Part shown: piece after piece, positions 25,373 to 37,379 of the stretch
How positions within the stretch are numbered: the stretch's first letter is position 1
How the letters are laid out: each line of letters starts with the position of its first letter
Assembly (NCBI GenBank): GCA_026929865.2
Contig: CM049402.1
Span: forward strand, 27,529,001 to 27,593,000
Source of the DNA: Hyperoplus lanceolatus
Lineage: Eukaryota > Chordata > Actinopteri > Uranoscopiformes > Ammodytidae
Length of the DNA: 64,000 nt
Reading direction: 5' to 3'
Program-made: the position numbers and the translations under genes
The notes under the pieces: generated by a model
Told to the model about the DNA's origin: nothing
What the model saw: the letters and a program-made list of their open reading frames with translations, nothing else
The model's database searches: none

Positions 25373-27881
25373 ATTGCAAAGAGCAGAACAATAAGTATGT
25401 ATGGTGGTCATTCATACTACTGTGGTTGTATACTTTTTTGAATATGTATATTATTTCTAATATTTCATGTCTGTGTCTCTCCACATTTCCCTTTCTCTAT
25501 TTTATATAAATTGACAAGCTGTTGCATCAGACTCTTCATGCAAAGAAAAAGCGGATGAGAGAGAAAACACAATGACGTTCATTTATATATGCTGTGTTGA
25601 TAAGGGCGTCCTTCTGCCACCAAACAATAAGAAGAGCTAATCCCCATGATGTAACCGAAACATGAACACCACAAAGCATAACAGGTGATTAACACTGCAG
25701 ATATGTAGCTGCAATATATTCAAAGCTGAGAGGATGTATGCCACATTCAATGGGCTCTGTAAGAACGAGTTGAAGGGCTGGTGGCAGATAATGAATATTG
25801 CTGCCTCTTGGGCGACGACACAAACGATCCTGCTGGTCCAAAATCTGTTTAAAACCTTCAGCTAACAAGCTCCCCACCAATCCATCCAAGAGTCAGCTGG
25901 GTTTTGTACAAGGGGCTTAAACCTGACAAACTCTTTATGTTACCAAATGTCATGCTTCTGTTGTGAGAAATTCCTTATTGAGCACTGCCACACTCTAACG
26001 GCACCAGAACAAATGTAACGCTATGTATATGAAACAATAGTGCCATCGGATTTGCCATGTTTGGGCTTTCTGGTATGAGGCTGGGAAGGTTCTTTTTCAA
26101 ACCCTGCAACCCATTTTTTTTTTTTTTTTACAAAGGAATACATACATAATCATCATGAAATATAAAAAATGAAATGTCCGACCAACCTTCAACCTCTTCT
26201 ACAATCTGTGTGTCTATGTGTGTGTGCATGTGCGGGGCTGACACATGTATGTAGAGAGACTGAGAAAGTGGGCGAGACTGGATTTTGCGAACTCTTCTGT
26301 TTTATCGACTAATCATCATAACTTCACTCCAGCTAAATACACTCCATAAACCAACACTAACTAATACGGAGCTCGCTTGTTTCATACTTTAGTTTTTACA
26401 TGTGTTAAGTAACCACCATAATCCCTCTGTCTGTCTGTCTGTGGTTCTAAGCAGTGATACATGATCTGGAGGCAGAGCGTGTCTCACCTCGATGCTGCTG
26501 TTATATGTTGGGGAGTTAGTCAAACCTTGCTCATTGGCTTTCCCCTAACGTGATACGTTCAGGCTAAGCTATGCCGCTCAACGCCATGAATATATTGTTA
26601 AAAACACAGTGTAGCCTGAGTTGAAATGCCTGTGGTTTAGCATACACAGGCCCAAAGTGATAGGATCAAATAGAGTCAGAGCTGAAATTAATATTTCACT
26701 TCATGGAGCTGCAGCTTGTCACTCTTGGCTTATCTGTGCTTTTCTTTTTACTGCAGATTGACATGAGCGATGGCACGAGATCCTATCAGAGGCAGAGGAA
26801 TATTTAGTGCACAGGGAACACAGATCATTTCACGCTATACTTTGATTCCTGAAGAAGGTCAGATCCGAACAGGAAGGTGGAATTTGCCCTATGACTGAGA
26901 CACAAGTCGGAGGTTTGAGTGCTGGGACTCCTCAAAGTAAATGGTAACAAGACTACTGTATAGAGGTTCAAGCAGCTGTAGCAGTATCACTGTTTAGGTA
27001 CTTTCCTAGATTTGAATATCTCAAAAAAAGTTACAGCCCAAGTTCCTAATGATCCAGTTTTTTGAAAGTCCACGATCATCATAGATTGCCTTATAAGTAA
27101 GCTGATGTCAGAAGAAAACATTGGTGGTAATTCCCACCATGTATAGTTAATAATACATTTAAATGACTGCACTGAGAACTGACTTGAAATCTATTTAATG
27201 ACAAACACTGTTTCACTGGACTCTTCCTATATCGCTGTACTGTTTCTTGTAGCTGTATATTTGTCTTTTTTCTGCTGGACAGAAGAAGTGTTGTGGTCGT
27301 TTTTTGGATGGTATGGCACATTGTAACAGGTGGAAAGGTCTTACATGACCACAGAGAGGTGGTGATAGAGGAGCTAAGTATGACATGATGATCACTGTTG
27401 GATAATAAAAAAGAAAAGAAACACACTGGAAGTTTCTGCCGGCACAGATCCATCTGACATTTGAGAGGTGATTTGAACGTCCCCCTGTGAGTCCGATGAG
27501 TGGGCGGATAACAGGAGGACAGGCCGCTGCGATATTTGAATCATCAAACTCATGCAGAAGTGCCTCTACAAGTGTAGGCTATATAGCTAGAGCACAAAGC
27601 ACTGTCATTTAAAATGTATCACCCTATTCATTTTTTTTTAACTTGGCCTAATGAAGAATGTAGCAGATTACAGTAAAATTATTGTATGTGGTAAATGAAG
27701 GGACAATTATTGCATTTGTTTTGAGAAAATATCAGTTGAGCATAATTTTTCTTTAAGATGTTTCTACATTGGAACAGATGGGATGAGGGTTCCGATTTGT
27801 ACAGCTCTTTTCTCATAAACACAAACAGCAGTGATCTGCGTCTCTTCCCTGTGAGTGAGATGGTGTGCTGAATGAGAAGTG

Positions 27882-27883
<2 letters not shown>
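25373..27883. other. Non-coding stretch, no gene seen
   Basis: No recognisable gene or transposon. It contains a 16-T run (26114-26129) and a short CTGT array near 26426-26443. Confidence 0.4.
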
Positions 27884-27972
<89 letters not shown>

Positions 27973-28006
27973 GACTCACAAACACACACACACACACACA
28001 CACACA
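27884..28006. repeat. (CA)n microsatellite, 123 bp, interrupted
   Basis: Two CA runs separated by GACAGACTCACAA at about 27969-27981. Confidence 0.97.
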
Positions 28007-28140
28007 AATCTCCTTGCAGGCTACAGGGCTTAAACACAATATACTGCTGATGTTGTGATCAATCGATTAACACCTTCCCGAAAAAAAACTGCTGTTCATC
28101 TGGCAGCTGGACGCCGTTCATGAAACAAACACGAGACCCA

Positions 28141-28266
28141 CCATCGGTGTATGAGTGTGTGTATGAATGGGTGAATGTGGTAAGATATGTAAAGCGCTTT
28201 GGGGCTGAGAAAATCGGCTAGAAAAGCGCTATATAAGTCAAGTCCATTTACCATTTACCATTTACC
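28141..28266 (+). mobile_element. SINE 3' half (5'-truncated copy)
   Basis: CCATCGGTGTATGAGTGTGT, GAATGGGTGAATGTGG, TGTAAAGCGCTTTGGGGCTG and AAAAGCGCTATATAA match the second half of the full SINE at 44334-44633, same orientation. It ends in three CATTTAC units (CCATTTACCATTTACC). It lacks the tRNA-like head, as expected for a 5'-truncated retroposed copy. The tail type is shared with RTE-like LINEs of fish, which presumably provide the reverse transcriptase. Confidence 0.8.
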
Positions 28267-29021
28267 CTCCTGCAGGTGAAGTAAAACATCTCTTCTTACT
28301 TTTTTGGGCCGATCTGAAAAAAAAACACCACGTCTAACATCTGTGTCGGTGCTCCTCGCCTCGTCTGCCAGCAGAGGCAGCTCACGCCTCGGGCTACAAC
28401 GTGTTTGACAACGGAAAGATTAAGGAGCTGCAGCTGAGAGAGCTTTGAGTCGGAGAAAGAGAGGAAACATGAGCAGAGGCGGAAGAAGGTTTCAAAATCA
28501 CCTACCGGCGTTAAAGTGTGACAAGTTAAAAACGATGACACACAGTGTGCTACAAGTTAAAAAAAAAACATTTTAAATTCAGGGTCTATGTTAAATCAGT
28601 ATAGTGAAGCTAAAAAGATGCTCATAGGTAACACATCACAAGAGATAAAACTGTACCATGGCTTGAAATCCACCATGTTTAAAAAATTGTGTTTTTCATT
28701 GAGGTTGCATTGTTTAATCTTTTATCGTTAAGTGTGTTGTCGAATGTAGAAATGTGTGTGTGTGAGAGAGTGTAGCTGTGCAGAGTGCAGCAGCCATGTT
28801 CTGTCACTTGAGACTTCAAATCTACACACAGAGATACGCTGTTTACTGCCATTTGTTTAATATGCATAATGCCCCCCTGCAATCTTTTTTTGGTAGATGA
28901 CTGAGCTGAAGCTGCTTTGTGCTGGACAATAACAATTCAAATTTGAGAGAGAGCTATGTCTCGGGAAAATTGTGTGTAAACAATGCTAACTTAATTGTGA
29001 CAGCACCAAGTAGGGATAACC
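28267..29021. other. Non-coding stretch, no gene seen
   Basis: Short A runs (for example 28559-28568) and nothing else recognisable. Confidence 0.4.
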
Positions 29022-29024
29022 TAA

Positions 29025-29644
29025 AGGCCAGGACACACCAGCCCGATAATCGCCGTCGTCAAAAAAAAAGACGAATCTGTTTGGTGTGTGCCGTGACGTC
29101 GGCCGACGTAGAAGTCGTCGGGCTTGTTTTGAGCCTGTCGGCCGCCGATTGAACATGTTCAATCGGCGGCCGACCGTCTTTCATTTGGAGCAATTTGATT
29201 GGTGGAGGGCTAGCGAATCAGTGAAGCCCGGAAGTGAGGCGGGTAGCACAAACAGCTAACAACAGCTAGCCATCGTTTTAATGTGTTTGTTCGTTTCGTT
29301 TTGAGAGTACTCACATGCATCAACCCTTGTTGACTGCTCGACACCATGCTCGACACTCTCTGCTAAAAATTGTGCTCTTATGGTCCATAAATATAAATAC
29401 GTATTTCTATCTATGTTTATGCTCTAGAGAGATGTCCAATCATTTCCGGCTTTCGTATTTTTTCGGGCCACAATACAGATTAGCGCCGCCTGCTGTTGTG
29501 GAGACATTACGTCCCGCGAGCGTACGGAAAATAAACAGTCGTCTCGGTGTGTTCTTTAGCAGCGACGGGAAGCTGGAGCTTCCTGAAACGGCCGACTCCA
29601 TTTTTTTTGACGACGGCGATTATCGGGCTGGTGTGTCCTGGCCT
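29025..29644. mobile_element. TAA-flanked DNA element with 44-bp perfect inverted ends
   Basis: Seen: the left end AGGCCAGGACACACCAGCCC and the next 24 bases (through GATAATCGCCGTCGTC and eight A) are repeated without mismatch, inverted, at 29601-29644. TAA flanks both sides (29022-29024 and 29645-29647). The interior is CpG-rich near its left end and holds a 38-bp perfect palindrome at 29137-29174. No transposase is visible. Known: PIF/Harbinger elements make 3-bp TWA duplications. Inferred: a non-autonomous Harbinger-type element of 620 bp. The perfect ends argue for a fairly recent insertion. Confidence 0.85.
29137..29174. repeat. 38-bp perfect palindrome inside the TAA-flanked element
   Basis: The half-site GTCGGCCGCCGATTGAACA is followed directly by its reverse complement, with no spacer. 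The GTCGGCCG part recurs nearby (GACGTCGGCCGACG at about 29096-29109). Confidence 0.97.
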
Positions 29645-29647
29645 TAA

Positions 29648-31253
29648 GAGTTGTGGGATCAATTTCACTCATGATCAATTCCATTCCTCACCTTGCATGT
29701 GTGAATGTTTTAATATCTGTGTTTAGAAGTATCAACAGCAGCTCATTTTTGTGGATTGCAGTCATTCTTAAAGGGATGTAAAAGTCAGGAGTGAGTTCTT
29801 CTGGTGCACTCTTATTGTACCAAGACTTCGTAACAATAAAACTATGCGTCAGTCCAGAAAATCACCATACTTGTTTTACTATCTGGTTCTTTGGAAGACA
29901 CTTTAAGGGTAAAAACAGTTCCGAAGGGTGAACAATTGCCACCATCTGCCAGAGGATGGTGTCAGTCAGTATCGGTTCCAGTATTGTGCTGTCCATTCCA
30001 TCCATTTTGGTCAGTCATGATTTTCCCACCCTCTGTAACACCATGAGCCCAATACACAACTGAGCTGAAATGAATCATCGGTCTGGCGGGCGGGTACAGT
30101 ATGGCCTCTCCCCATGCATATTTCATTCATCTCTTCCCCACCACGACTCGATCAATCCTTCATGAATAAAAAAACAGCCCCATTTAAACTGAGAGCTCAT
30201 TTGCATCCATCCAACTTTTCCCTCCATTGAGGGTCCGTAACCCTCCGCCGCTGTCGCATCCCACGACCCCACAGTCAGACTCATATAAACCTCCTACCGC
30301 TCTAGGAGAGGGACACTTGACAACAACAAGAACATTGAATAAATGATTGATATTTTCCTAACAACATTCTGGATGAAAAACATGCAATCATTTCACATGG
30401 TAGCATTTTTGAAAATGGCTGAACCTGGTAGTAACTCTTAAAAAGCCTAAACAGGAAAAATATAGGTTTTTGGCTTACTGTTACTCTAGTAACGCCTATG
30501 TTACTGAGTGAGTCTGTGACCGAGTGAGTGAGTGAATGAATGTCTGAGTGGGTGACAGATTCAGCGACTGGTCAGATAAGTCGGCACGGACTTGGTCCTC
30601 ATTGGTTGTCTCCCTTTCAAGATCAATCTGTGCCATTGGGTCCCCCCCCCCCACGCACACACACACACTGAGGTGGAGAGTACTCCTGAACTGTCTGCAA
30701 AATAAGTTAGATATAGCCACATTTGCATATCTATTCCAACATTTCTGAGAAAAAAAAGGGATTCAAACCATTAGCTTGTGCAAGTTTGAGCATCCTGGAA
30801 GCATCTACCATTCTTCCGTCCATCAATCTTTCTTTGTTCTCCTTTACCCTTTCATCCATCTGGTTCCCTTGTCCTCATATCTCTCCCCTTCCCTCTCTCT
30901 CTTCCAGGTGAATCTGTATTGCCCTCATGAATCCCCGGCTATGACACAGCGCATGTAGTTGTCGCTGCCAGAGTCATTTGGTGAATTTGGTTTTGATGAC
31001 TTTAATATCACAGCTCTGACCTGCTTTTTCTGTTTTGAAAACCTGCAGGTAGACGACACGGTTTCCCCTTCATAAATTACCCGTCCTGCTGCTGGGAAAA
31101 TAATAAACAGCAGACTGAAGACGGTGGCGGCGGCGCTGGATTACTAATGGGCTGCAGCTGAAGATTTGCGACTTGGGCGATCTGTCAAAAAAAGGAAAAT
31201 AATAATCATAATCATAACCGTGCCACAGTCGGACGGGGAAATGCAGCAGCTTC
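29648..31253. other. Non-coding stretch, no gene seen
   Basis: No recognisable gene. It contains an imperfect GAGT/GAAT array at about 30506-30556 and an 11-C run at 30642-30652 joined to a short CA run. Confidence 0.4.
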
Positions 31254-31279
31254 GTGTGTGTGTGTGTGTGTGTGTGTGT
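31254..31279. repeat. (GT)n microsatellite, 26 bp
   Basis: Short uninterrupted GT run. Confidence 0.95.
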
Positions 31280-31837
31280 TCCAGGCGTGACTGACACACA
31301 CACAATAAATTAGCCATTTCAATTTTTGAAGCAGTCATGATGATAAACTCCACAACAGGCTTCCACGCTCACCTGTGTTGATGCATTATGTCCCTCTCGC
31401 ATGACAAAGTGGCCGTTTAATCACAAATCTGTCGCTGTCTTACAGCAGCAAGGCCCTCGACGGCAGCAGGGCGGGATAGAGAGGCAGGTTTCCTTTCCGG
31501 GAGCCACACTGCATGTCAAATGTATGGAGGAACAATCTGCGTTTGGTCTCCACTGATGTTTGAGGCCTGTTTTCCTGCTGTAATAAATATATTCATAAAA
31601 AAAACTATTCATATTCATGCCATTTCTAAATATCTATGACTCCATGAGGAATGACTCCATGATGAAACCAGTGCTCATAGGCAGGGTTAATCGTGTTCCG
31701 GCCACAGGTCCTTGTATCTACTGCACAGTTACTAGCTTTAATGTGTATCTCCAACTTGTTTAGGTCGAGTTCAGGCTGAACTATTTTGTCAGGGCCGAAA
31801 TGTCGAGCCATTGTTGAACTGTAGCGCATAGATAGTC
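31280..31837. other. Non-coding stretch, no gene seen
   Basis: No recognisable feature. It may include the downstream part of the repeat fragment that follows, since the similarity fades gradually. Confidence 0.35.
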
Positions 31838-31945
31838 TCCAGCAACTCCTGTGAAAAATATCTGTCTCTTCACCTGCTTGACCCTCCAATATTGACCGGC
31901 TGGTCTCTAACTGTGTCCGTCTGCTGTTTGCTGCTGAGCAGGTTG
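31838..31945 (-). repeat. Fragment of an interspersed repeat (shared with 9925-10040)
   Basis: On the minus strand it reads GACACAGTTAGAGACCAGCC, then AAGAGACAGATATTTTTCAC and AGGAGTTGCTGGAGAC. This resembles an acanthomorph repeat family; the first string is shared with the 9.9-kb copy. Limits are approximate. Confidence 0.5.
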
Positions 31946-32566
31946 TGCACAATAGGGTTCATAAAGATTTTCTTCAATGAGCTGTGAGAGTGAAATAAAA
32001 CAGTGAAGTTATGGGCCGGACAGCAAAACTATGACATGAATCTGACTAACTATAAAGCAAAGGGGCTACACTAGTTGCTATACACTGCCATACTGGGAAA
32101 CACATAGATAGCTTTGTGGAGCTGATAGGCTCAATTAACTTTGTGTCAAGTGTTTTTTTTGCCATCAATGAGGTTGACTGGTGATGTTCTCTTGTCTCTG
32201 CTGATAGAGAGAATTTAACATAGTTCACAAAATTGTTCCTTCACACGACACAACACATCATTCACTGAGTGAAGTCAAATATAGCTGGCTGACTCTTCAC
32301 TGGTGTTTAGAAACTGTGACAGAAGTGGGAAAGTTGCAGTGATGAAGGGAGGGTGGAGAAAGGTTTCCTCTGTGATCAGTGATTAAAAGTATACTGGTGC
32401 TGCGACTCTTCTCCCAGTGCTGTCTGATTTGTTTTGATGTCGGGGGAAGGAGAGCGGCGTTTCATTGGGCGGCCTGCTGACCCATCTGATGCCACTCTAA
32501 TTGGACTCTTTAATTAGCCGGCGGAGGTCTCTTAATCCCTCTACTGCTTGGCAAAACACAGAAGGT
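31946..32566. other. Non-coding stretch, no gene seen
   Basis: Nothing recognisable. Confidence 0.4.
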
Positions 32567-32642
32567 GAAGAAGAAGAAGAAGAAGAAGAAGAAGAAGAAG
32601 AAGAAGAAGAAGAAGAAGAAGAAGAAGAAGAAGAAGAAGAAG
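32567..32642. repeat. (GAA)n microsatellite, 76 bp
   Basis: About 25 uninterrupted GAA units, purine-only on the plus strand. Poly-Glu and poly-Lys frames here are products of the repeat. Confidence 0.98.
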
Positions 32643-33398
32643 GTTTTGGCGGGTCAAGGGGTTTCCCTGCAGAGCACAGCTCAGGAACCTCCTGATTGGG
32701 CCCTCAGAGCCCAGGAGCAGGTTGGCCGTTTAGTTTCACCTGAAAAGTTAAGAGAAGGGATTTGGGGAAGGAGTGAGAGTTCGGTAAGGTATACTGTAGC
32801 AGAGCAGCTGTGAGCCGTGCTGCTGTCAAGACGCTCATGGCAGCTTGTTGTTTGTTCTCACAGCTTCCCTTTTCCTCTGAGGGGGCGTTGATGCCTGCGG
32901 AATAAAACCAGCACTCTCTCTCATTTAAGACTTATTTGATTTAGCTGTGAATTAAATGTGCCTATTCCACTGTTGTTCTTAAGATTGCTTTGCATTAGCA
33001 CCCAGTGTTTCATTTGACTTCTTCCTGAAAAGCAATCACTTCTCCCTAACAGGATCTCTGTAACCACATTTGCTCTGCTTAGTGTCATAAACCGCCGGCT
33101 CGTTGCCACATATTGCCCTCTCCATGAAAACCTGAACTGTTGATGGAAAGGCAGAAGAGGAAATAAAAAGAAAAAATAGACTCTTGGTGCTTGGAGTCAA
33201 ACTGGTGGGTGTTAGACTGCTGTGAATCATAGTTTTGGCAGAGAGGAGACATTCAGAAAGAGATATCAAACTCCTGACCTCGACTTTGTCATTCCTGCAG
33301 GGGAGCTCTGAGAAACATTGACTGACGTCATCCGTGAGCAGAGAGGTGATGCACAAATGAATTCTACCTACTGGAATGTAAAGGAAGTTTCCTCTCTC
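32643..33398. other. Non-coding stretch, no gene seen
   Basis: Nothing recognisable. A string at 33372-33388 resembles the miR-1/206 mature sequence but lacks a hairpin partner. Confidence 0.4.
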
Positions 33399-33413
33399 AG
33401 AGAGAGAGAGAGA

Positions 33414-33452
<39 letters not shown>

Positions 33453-33462
33453 ACACACACAC
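33399..33462. repeat. Compound (AG)n(AC)n microsatellite
   Basis: AG units (33399-33449, with one GGG interruption) run directly into AC units. Confidence 0.97.
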
Positions 33463-33535
33463 CTGGCTGTGAAACCAAAGTAAGGGGTAACAAGTATTTT
33501 GAGATTTTCCTGAAGTTAAAATATCAATAATACCC

Positions 33536-33580
33536 CATTTGTAAAAGTCCTGCATTCAACATTTAACTTGAGTGACACAT
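33536..33580 (+). repeat. Short fragment of the GTAAAAGTCCTGCATTCAA repeat family
   Basis: GTAAAAGTCCTGCATTCAAC followed by ATTTAACTTGAGTGA matches the upstream part of a very common acanthomorph repeat whose downstream part occurs at 54645-54800. Confidence 0.55.
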
Positions 33581-35057
33581 ACTGTTTTAAAGACATGTGG
33601 GTAGTTCAATTAAACAATGCCTCACATTTGATAAACTTACATTTATAAAAAAAAAATGGATCATATTTATGTATTACAATATAATTTCCTTCTGAAACAG
33701 GCTGGAATAAAAGTAGCCTTTACAATTAAGTAAAATGGCAAAAAAAAAATACCTGTAAGTACCAATGGCTGTCCAGGTTTTCTGACCGAAAACTGAGCTT
33801 TCCCCTGACCCCAGTGTGTTCAGGGGAAAGTTAACCATTCTAAATGAATTCAATAAAGTCAAACACACAGCACAACTGCTGCCTATTGTGAATCAGGTTT
33901 GTTCTTGGATCACCCTGGAACAAAAAGAAGATCAGATGCACGTTTTCTCACAAAAGACAAAATGGCTCGTTCCAGCCATAAAAGGCAACTCTCGCCCCTC
34001 TTTAAATATGCAGCAGGGGTTTCAAAAAAAGGAATAGAAAATATGTAAAGAGAAACATTCAATAACTGGTGGAATTGACTCCACAATGGAGAAAAAAATC
34101 CATACACAACCAAATTGCAGTTTGTCATACTTATCTATTCACCTCCAAGACGTGTTCAACACCATGTTGACATTGGTTTCTTCTAATTTAATATTCTAGG
34201 CCACCACTATTGCTTGTGTTTGAAAATATTTGGTCTTTTCATACCACGTTTCAGCTCACGGCCATTGTCAGCCTTCTGACAGAACACTTTCTGGTGAAAT
34301 AGGCCTATCAGTTTGAATACAGAATCCTGGATGAAGAGGGAAGGTGGAAAAGCGGTCTTCTCCTTTATCTCCACGGGGACGGTCTGCCTCCATAAGAGCC
34401 TCCTCTCTCCGTTACTGATGCATGCTGGGGGATGATGTTGGATGATGGGGGGTTGGAGGGGGGGACTTTTGGGCATGAATCGGCCCTGGCAGCCCTTAAT
34501 GCAGCTGTCAGGCGTCCTGGTCCAGCGATGCGATTTCCCCGCGCTCCGTCACCGTCACCGCCAAGATTATACAGCTTTTAAATGAGCTGCAGCCACGGGG
34601 AACGGCACCCGGGGAACGCCTGTCGCCGCTGCAACATGAGCCATGATTTGCCGTGCCATTAATCTCGCCGGGGAGATCTCAGCCGATTTGTCCTCGCCAA
34701 CAAATGAAGCTGTAAAACTTCTCCTTCCCTTCGCGTGTGTCTCTCTCTGGATGAATGTGGGTTGACAGGAGCAGGACGCCACCAACACCTGGCCCCAGAT
34801 GCCACACGCACGCATTCTGCCAGGTGTCTGATCAGCCAATCAGGAAGCAGAGATCCATGCAAGACAGAGAAGAGACAGAAACCTCAAGCTTCTGTGAAAG
34901 TGAAAACAGAAGAGGATTTGTTAATTAGTTAATCGTCTCCATGCTGGTGAGATGCTGCTGGTGAAATAAAACCAAATAAACTTTGAGAAATATTTGGAAG
35001 GCCTGAGCTCACTCACAATCTATGAGTTGGGGGGGGGGGGAGTCTGCAAGAAAGAAA
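33581..35057. other. Non-coding stretch with a CNE-like block
   Basis: No gene seen. The block at about 34480-34930 has high complexity and GC balance suggesting constrained non-coding DNA. A 12-G run lies at 35029-35040. Confidence 0.35.
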
Positions 35058-35340
35058 GAGCATCACACCAACCGTCAAGCGCGGTCTAGTATTATGCACT
35101 GGTAATGGTATGCAGCAAGTAATTCTGCTTCTGAGGAATTTTCAAGAAATCTAAAACCATCAGTTATGTTGGTTGGGTCTTGGACACAGTTGGGTCTTCC
35201 AACAGGACAATTATTACAAACATACATCAAAGGTGGTAAAGGATTGGCTAAATACGGCGAGAGTCAAGTGTTAAGGATGGCCTTCCAGATGTCCTGACCT
35301 TAATCCTATCAAACATGTGGACTGAGCTTATGCAACATGT
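35058..35340 (+). pseudogene. Tc1/mariner transposase fragment, inactivated
   Basis: The plus strand from 35058 reads like the catalytic half of a Tc1-like transposase. The frame around 35190 gives WVFQQDNYYKHTSKVVKDWL, with the QDN aspartate of the DDE triad, and later PDLNPI. Defects are plain: an in-frame stop after ARVK-C, the usual glutamate after DLNPI replaced by lysine, and another stop soon after. No N-terminal DNA-binding part and no inverted ends are visible, so this is an internal remnant of about 280 bp. In intact elements the protein cuts and pastes the element at TA sites. Its 3' side abuts the LINE that follows at about 35340, which suggests one inserted into or truncated the other. 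Confidence 0.8.
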
Positions 35341-36132
35341 CAGTATCAGTCAGACGTTCTGCAGTCACAGCTGGCAACATTGAAATTGGTTTTAAATACA
35401 GATACAACTAAATTAATGCTTTTTTCAAATGGAAAAGCTCTACCAAAAGTTTTGCCAAAGCTTTTAACTAGTCATGGGACTGAAATTGAAAGGGTCAATT
35501 CGTACAAATACCTGGGTTTCATTATTGATGAAAAATTGTCTTTTAAACTTCATATTGAAAAACTGGTCTCCAAATTAAAAATTAAATTAGGTTTCTTTTT
35601 TAGAAATAAATCATGCTTCTCATGGCAGGCCAGGAAACGTCTGTTCACTGCGACCTTTTTACCGTTGTTAGATTACGGTGACCTGCTGTTCATAAACGCC
35701 CCTGACCAGTACCTCAAGAAATTGGATACCGTCTACCACTGTGCTCTGCCATTTTTAACTGGCTGTGGAAACCGTGTCCACCATTGTACCCTGTATGCCA
35801 CTGCAAAATGTCCATCGCTATCTGTACGCAGACTCTCACATTGGTTTTTTTTTGTTTACAAGTGTCTTATTGGGCTGGTTCCTTCATATCTATGTGTTTA
35901 TATGTCCACAAACAAATGTAGCTATGGTTTGCGTTCTAGGGATGTGTTACAGATGTTGGTACCCAGAGCTAGAACTGAGTTAGGGAAAAAGGCCTTTAAA
36001 TATGCTGCGCCTTCTGCCTGGAACACTGTGCAAAAGCAGCTGAAGCTGCCGGAGCTGGTCACCTTGGGAGAATTCAAAGGAATCCTGAAGGACAGAGAAG
36101 ATAGTTCTCTTGGTCAATGCAATTGTTTGTAA
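35341..36132 (+). pseudogene. LINE reverse transcriptase, C-terminal 264 codons
   Basis: The frame is open from before 35341 to the TAA at 36132 without stop or frameshift. It begins after the catalytic YxDD box: the first recognisable element is LKLVLNTDTTKLMLF, then the late RT motif VNSYKYLGFIIDEKLSFKLH, then the C-terminal part with FLPLLDYGDLLF, LDTVYHCALPFLTG, RTELGKKAFKYAAPSAWN and a Cys-containing end. This matches the C-terminal half of L2/CR1-like LINE ORF2 proteins found throughout fish genomes. Intact proteins are near 900-1000 residues with an N-terminal endonuclease, so roughly three quarters is missing through 5' truncation. It has no catalytic core and no ATG at its start, so it is a relic, although a well-preserved one. 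Confidence 0.85.
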
Positions 36133-36404
36133 AGCTATTTTCTGATAACGGCCGGGTTTATTCATTCATCTGTCACCAGTTTATTTATTTAATTGTTAAC
36201 TGTACTCATTTCAATCTTCATATAGTCTTGTCCCTGATCTTGTATTATACTTTACCTGACGTTGAATGTTGTGTATGAGAATTGTGGTTGATTGTTCTTA
36301 TTGTATCATGGTGCTGCCTTCTTGGCCAGGTCATTCTTGAAAAAGAGATTTTAATCTCAATGAATTTTACCTGGTTAAATAAAGGATATTGATTGATTGA
36401 TTGA
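35341..36404 (+). mobile_element. 5'-truncated non-LTR retrotransposon (L2/CR1-like LINE)
   Basis: This comprises the C-terminal reverse-transcriptase frame (35341-36132), a 3' UTR with CTTGGCCAGGTCATTCTTGA and GAGATTTTAATCTCAATG strings, an AATAAA at 36378-36383, and a terminal (TTGA)4 tail at 36389-36404. Ends of this kind (CCTGGTTAAATAAAGG plus a short tandem tail rather than poly-A) are typical of L2/CR1-like LINEs in teleosts. No target-site duplication could be defined because the 5' side is a Tc1 relic. Confidence 0.8.
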
Positions 36405-37379
36405 TAAAACAAACTTAATTTTTTTTACAGTGTACAGTCAGTTTCCTTCTCTCCTCTCTCCCTGCTGTTCCAGGGTTGTGTATCATCTCATCGCATGTTT
36501 GCAAACAGTCAGTCTTTTCTCAGGCCCTGTGCTCGGCCCCGAGGCACCCCCGAGAGACCCCGAGGACCATCTCAAGTGTTCCTGTTTTGTTTTGCTTCCC
36601 TTCTCTTCTGTCTTCTTTCATGGCTGCCATTAGGCAGCAGGCCAGCGGCGGCAGTTGTTGTTATTTTGGCCCCAAACAGCAGCTGTGGGCAGCCTGAGAG
36701 AGGAAAAGTTTTAATGGGGTAGCAGAAGGGGGGCACTGGGTCTGTAAGCTGCTCTAACTGGTCTCCAAGGCCCCCCCCTCCATATACGCCTCGTATCCCC
36801 CATGACCATAGATAGTATATAAAAGCCCCTGACTCGATGCAGCAAAGCATCATGGGAAAGCCGGCCTGTAGACTCTCAGAATCCCACTGGGTTTGGTGTT
36901 TGCCTTAGGGAGGGACGAAGCAAGGAGGGGTCTGGGAGTTGTGTCCTACATCAGCTGTTCTTGCTCATAAAACAACATTTTTTTGTTGTTATTTTTCCAG
37001 CTATTTCTTTTCCCTCTTCAAGAATCAAGTCCCCAGGTTGCCCGTTACACACATTTTTCAAATTTAAATCCTCAGTGTCTGAAAAATAACACTGAATAAC
37101 CTCATATAAATAGAACCCTATATCATGGAGTCCCTTTGTTTTCTGTGTGTACATACAACACCTTACCAGTTCACATAGTAATACCTTCTCAGAGCAGCAT
37201 AGTCAGAGGTTTCTGGAGTAAGTTCAATCGGTATCTTTTTTGGAAAATGTTAAAAAAAATAACATGAAGGAGGGAGACTGTTTTATCTGGAGAATTCACA
37301 TCAAATTATATATAAATATACTGCAAAAAAAGCTTCTTCTATTTTAAATAATTGAAGATAATAAATAGCTACAATTACA
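36405..37379. other. Non-coding stretch, no gene seen
   Basis: Nothing recognisable. Confidence 0.4.

Noticed and set aside
32501..32813. Poly-Glu and poly-Lys open frames
   Set aside because: Produced by the (GAA)n array.
33372..33388. TGGAATGTAAAGGAAGT, close to miR-1/miR-206
   Set aside because: No complementary arm lies within a plausible precursor distance, and the match breaks after the seed region.
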